Source of the DNA: an uncultured bacterium
GTDB taxonomy: Bacteria; Patescibacteriota; Minisyncoccia; Phycocordibacterales; Phycocordibacteraceae
Direction of reading: 5' to 3'
Length of the DNA: 33,052 nucleotides
Assembly: GCA_938008595.1 (NCBI GenBank)
Contig: CALLKD010000086.1
Span: forward strand, 1-33,052
The notes below the pieces were generated by a model. It did no database searches, was not told the DNA's origin, and saw nothing but the letters and a program-made list of their open reading frames with translations. Shown here piece by piece: positions 32,804 to 33,052 of the stretch. The translations under genes and the position numbers were made by a program. Position 1 is the stretch's first letter. The number at the start of each line of letters is the position of its first letter.

Positions 32804-33001
32804 TGTTTAATTTAATTTTCAAAACATTCGCGCCCTCTATGAAATGCACAAGCGGTAGGAGAGCGTTCCGTTCTGCGATGAAGCCTAAGGGGTGACCCAG
32901 GGTGGAGCGTACGGAAGTGAGAATGCAGGCACAAGTAACCACAATGCGGGTGAGAACCCCGCACGTCGAAAGAACAAGGTTTCCTCAGCTATGATGATCA
33001 A

Positions 33002-33052
33002 AGATCGGAAGAGCACACGTCTGAACTCCAGTCACCTTGTACTATCTCGTAT
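33002..33052 (+). other. Illumina adapter sequence at the contig end (artefact)
   Basis: Starts AGATCGGAAGAGCACACGTC and runs to GTCAC at 33035 as the standard Illumina TruSeq adapter. The next eight bases CTTGTACT look like a sample index, and ATCTCGTAT matches the adapter that follows the index. It is not genomic; the genomic sequence ends at or just before 33001. Confidence 0.98.

Larger units (their letters stand above)
32231..32853 (+). other. Intervening sequence in helix 45 of 23S rRNA
   Basis: Helix 45 is extended to a perfect 21-bp stem: 32231-32251 pairs with 32833-32853, with 581 bases between. In E. coli the same helix is a ~9-bp hairpin with a tetraloop. Helix 45 is a classic site for intervening sequences in Salmonella and others, where RNase III cuts the stem and leaves a fragmented but working rRNA. 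Here the insert has no four-helix IVS-protein gene; it holds a tRNA-like gene at its 3' end, hairpins, and two rRNA-like stretches. Confidence 0.75.

Noticed and set aside
32252-32832. Group I or group II intron in the 23S
   Set aside because: I see no group I P7/P3 core or group II domain V, and the insert sits at the tip of a perfect hairpin in helix 45, not at the usual intron sites of the 23S active centre.
32333-32942. Frames of 98 and 141 codons on the minus strand and 73 on the + strand within the 23S region
   Set aside because: They lie in rRNA, the tRNA-like gene and the structured insert. No homing-endonuclease motif (LAGLIDADG, GIY-YIG, HNH) appears in them.

Overview
The window reads as a chromosomal contig from a small-genome bacterium of the Candidate Phyla Radiation (Patescibacteria), most like Parcubacteria. 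This is inferred, not searched. The reasons are compact divergent housekeeping genes, many small lineage-specific proteins, a cell-surface protein with a peptidoglycan-binding domain, a 23S rRNA gene not preceded by 16S and interrupted by a large insertion, and ordinary stop-codon use (genetic code 11). The contig ends inside the 23S gene and its last 51 bases are Illumina adapter, so it comes from a short-read assembly whose reads were not fully trimmed.

Layout. 1-2523: a partial HIT-like gene and thyA run leftwards, divergent from glyA; GlyA makes the methylene-tetrahydrofolate that ThyA uses. 2585-15215: argS, ileS, recO, glyS and metG, plus two envelope proteins and small genes of unknown function. 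The ileS product carries an inserted histidine-phosphatase domain. 15267-16261: two orphan small genes, each with its own promoter, Shine-Dalgarno and terminator. 16349-18489: tatD, then the classic rpsF-ssb-rpsR cluster. 18577-19017: a second small-gene cassette. 19074-20660: efp, divergent from a sigma factor with an overlapping membrane-protein gene. 20701-24373, leftwards: ftsK, a small anchored protein and recA. 24454-25371: a winged-helix-type protein with clustered GGACA pentamers. 25372-25957: a long non-coding, structured stretch before a probable S-layer protein (25958-27814). 27937-29142: an L10-type leader, rplJ and rplL. 29259-30632: a regulator-like protein and an MscS-like membrane protein. 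30703-33001: a strong promoter and the truncated 23S rRNA gene.

Two initiation styles coexist. Many housekeeping genes have an extended -10 box (TGnTAnnnT) ending 6-7 bases before the start codon, which predicts leaderless mRNAs. The small orphan genes instead have clear Shine-Dalgarno sequences, short leaders and strong hairpin terminators.

The most unusual object is the 23S gene. Helix 45 is extended into a perfect 21-bp stem enclosing about 580 bases, which hold a well-folded tRNA-like gene and two short stretches resembling conserved parts of 16S and 23S rRNA. This is either an exceptional intervening sequence or an assembly chimera; the matched stem on both flanks favours the former, the foreign-looking rRNA pieces and adapter-bearing contig end keep the latter open.
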